A DNA stretch of 6,586 bases from a bacterium UBA6154 (GTDB taxonomy: Bacteria; Actinomycetota; Actinomycetes; S36-B12). Where the stretch lies: NCBI GenBank assembly GCA_002422375.1, contig DIUQ01000010.1, positions 1-6,586 of the forward strand. Direction: 5' to 3'. Below, piece by piece: positions 6,145-6,586 of the stretch (position 1 is its first letter; each line of letters starts with the position of its first letter). The notes beneath the pieces were generated by a model. That model saw only the letters and a list, made by a program, of their open reading frames with translations, made no database searches and had not been told where the DNA came from. The position numbers and the translations under genes are program-made.

Positions 6145-6586
6145 ATCCCGTTTCGTCCTTCGCACAGTATGCGGAGTCGGTCAACGCGTTGCCTCAACCA
6201 CCCACTAGCGGCGCGCAATCGGTCGCAGCAGAGAGTCCGCATGGCACCACGATCGTCGCGTTACGGTACGACACTGGCGTTCTCATGGCCGGTGACCGAC
6301 GAGCCACGACTGGCAACATAATTGCTCAACGAGACATTCACAAAGTTTTTCCATCCGACGAGTATTCAGTCGTTGGCATCGCAGGAACGGCGGGACTTGC
6401 CATTGAATTGGTTCGCCTCTACCAGGTCGAGCTTGAGCATTACGAGAAAATTGAAGGCACCACTTTGTCCCTCAACGGCAAGGCAAATCGCCTATCAAGT
6501 CTCTTACGATCCAATCTCGGGCTTGCCATGCAAGGTTTGGCGGTTGTCCCTTTATTGGCCGGCTTTGACACACATAGGAATATCGG
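6141..6586 (+). CDS. prcB: Proteasome subunit beta PrcB (partial, 3' end beyond window)
   Basis: The frame is open to the right edge (148 codons). It encodes the catalytic beta subunit of the 20S core, a self-processing N-terminal-nucleophile threonine protease. A 35-residue propeptide, ending ESPHG, precedes Thr36, which becomes Thr1 after autocleavage (TTIVALRY). Counting from it, Asp17 (AGDRR), Lys33 (DIHKVF) and Gly47 (GIAGTAG) all fall at the canonical active-site positions. The [14 protein letters not shown] and [13 protein letters not shown] stretches closely resemble M. tuberculosis PrcB. The start is GTG at 6141, overlapping the pup TGA by the GTGA arrangement. The frame has TAA at 6096-6098 and no other start codon between, so the propeptide really is short; I recall 57 residues in M. 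tuberculosis. About half of the protein is missing, and prcA is expected next. Confidence 0.95.
   Translation, partial: MNPVSSFAQYAESVNALPQPPTSGAQSVAAESPHGTTIVALRYDTGVLMAGDRRATTGNIIAQRDIHKVFPSDEYSVVGIAGTAGLAIELVRLYQVELEHYEKIEGTTLSLNGKANRLSSLLRSNLGLAMQGLAVVPLLAGFDTHRNI

Noticed and set aside
5896..6165. Open frame of 89 codons on the - strand covering pup
   Set aside because: Antisense to pup, whose identity is certain; no family resemblance.
1..6586. CRISPR arrays, insertion sequences, attachment sites, prophage or toxin-antitoxin genes
   Set aside because: No regularly spaced repeats, terminal inverted repeats, transposase or integrase motifs were seen; the window is a conserved chromosomal locus.

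Overview
This window is a segment of an actinobacterial chromosome carrying most of the Pup-proteasome locus. The diagnostic set, in order on the + strand, is a TrmI-type tRNA m1A58 methyltransferase, the proteasomal AAA ATPase Mpa/ARC, the Pup deamidase/depupylase Dop, Pup itself (ending in GGQ), and the start of the proteasome beta subunit PrcB, cut by the window edge. The order resembles Mycobacterium tuberculosis Rv2118c-Rv2115c-Rv2112c-Rv2111c-Rv2110c (recalled, not searched). The DNA looks close to balanced in G+C by eye, lower than in Mycobacterium or Streptomyces. That fits a moderate-GC actinobacterium (for example an aquatic or host-associated lineage), but I cannot name the genus. 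The start of Dop reads more like the Streptomyces form than the mycobacterial one.

Layout. Positions 1-132 hold perhaps the last codons of an upstream gene and the leader of a HAD-family hydrolase (133-813, +). A RecB-like, probably Fe-S-containing PD-(D/E)XK nuclease (799-1680, -; Rv2119-like) converges on it and overlaps it tail to tail by 15 bases. A 47-base divergent gap (1681-1727) separates the nuclease from trmI (1728-2666, +). After a 71-base gap with inverted-repeat motifs comes mpa (2738-4372, +), then dop (4401-5921), pup (5938-6144) and prcB (6141 to the edge), tightly packed and probably one operon. No stretch over 300 bases lacks a gene.

How the genes work together. Pup is made with a C-terminal Gln. 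Dop deamidates it to Glu so that a ligase (PafA, not in the window) can attach it to substrate lysines, and Dop also removes it. The Mpa coiled coil captures pupylated proteins, its AAA ring unfolds them, and its C-terminal Gln-Tyr-Leu docks on the proteasome core made of PrcB and PrcA (prcA is expected just beyond the edge). TrmI, the nuclease and the HAD enzyme are neighbours with no demonstrated role in the pathway.

I see no new multi-gene system. The items worth a second look are regulatory or architectural: a strong hairpin at the end of dop just before pup, the Pup GGQ codons apparently serving as the prcB ribosome-binding site, two GTG starts without Shine-Dalgarno sites that sit just after -10-like hexamers (possibly leaderless), overlapping divergent -10 elements between the nuclease and trmI, and paired TGGC/GCCA repeats ahead of mpa.
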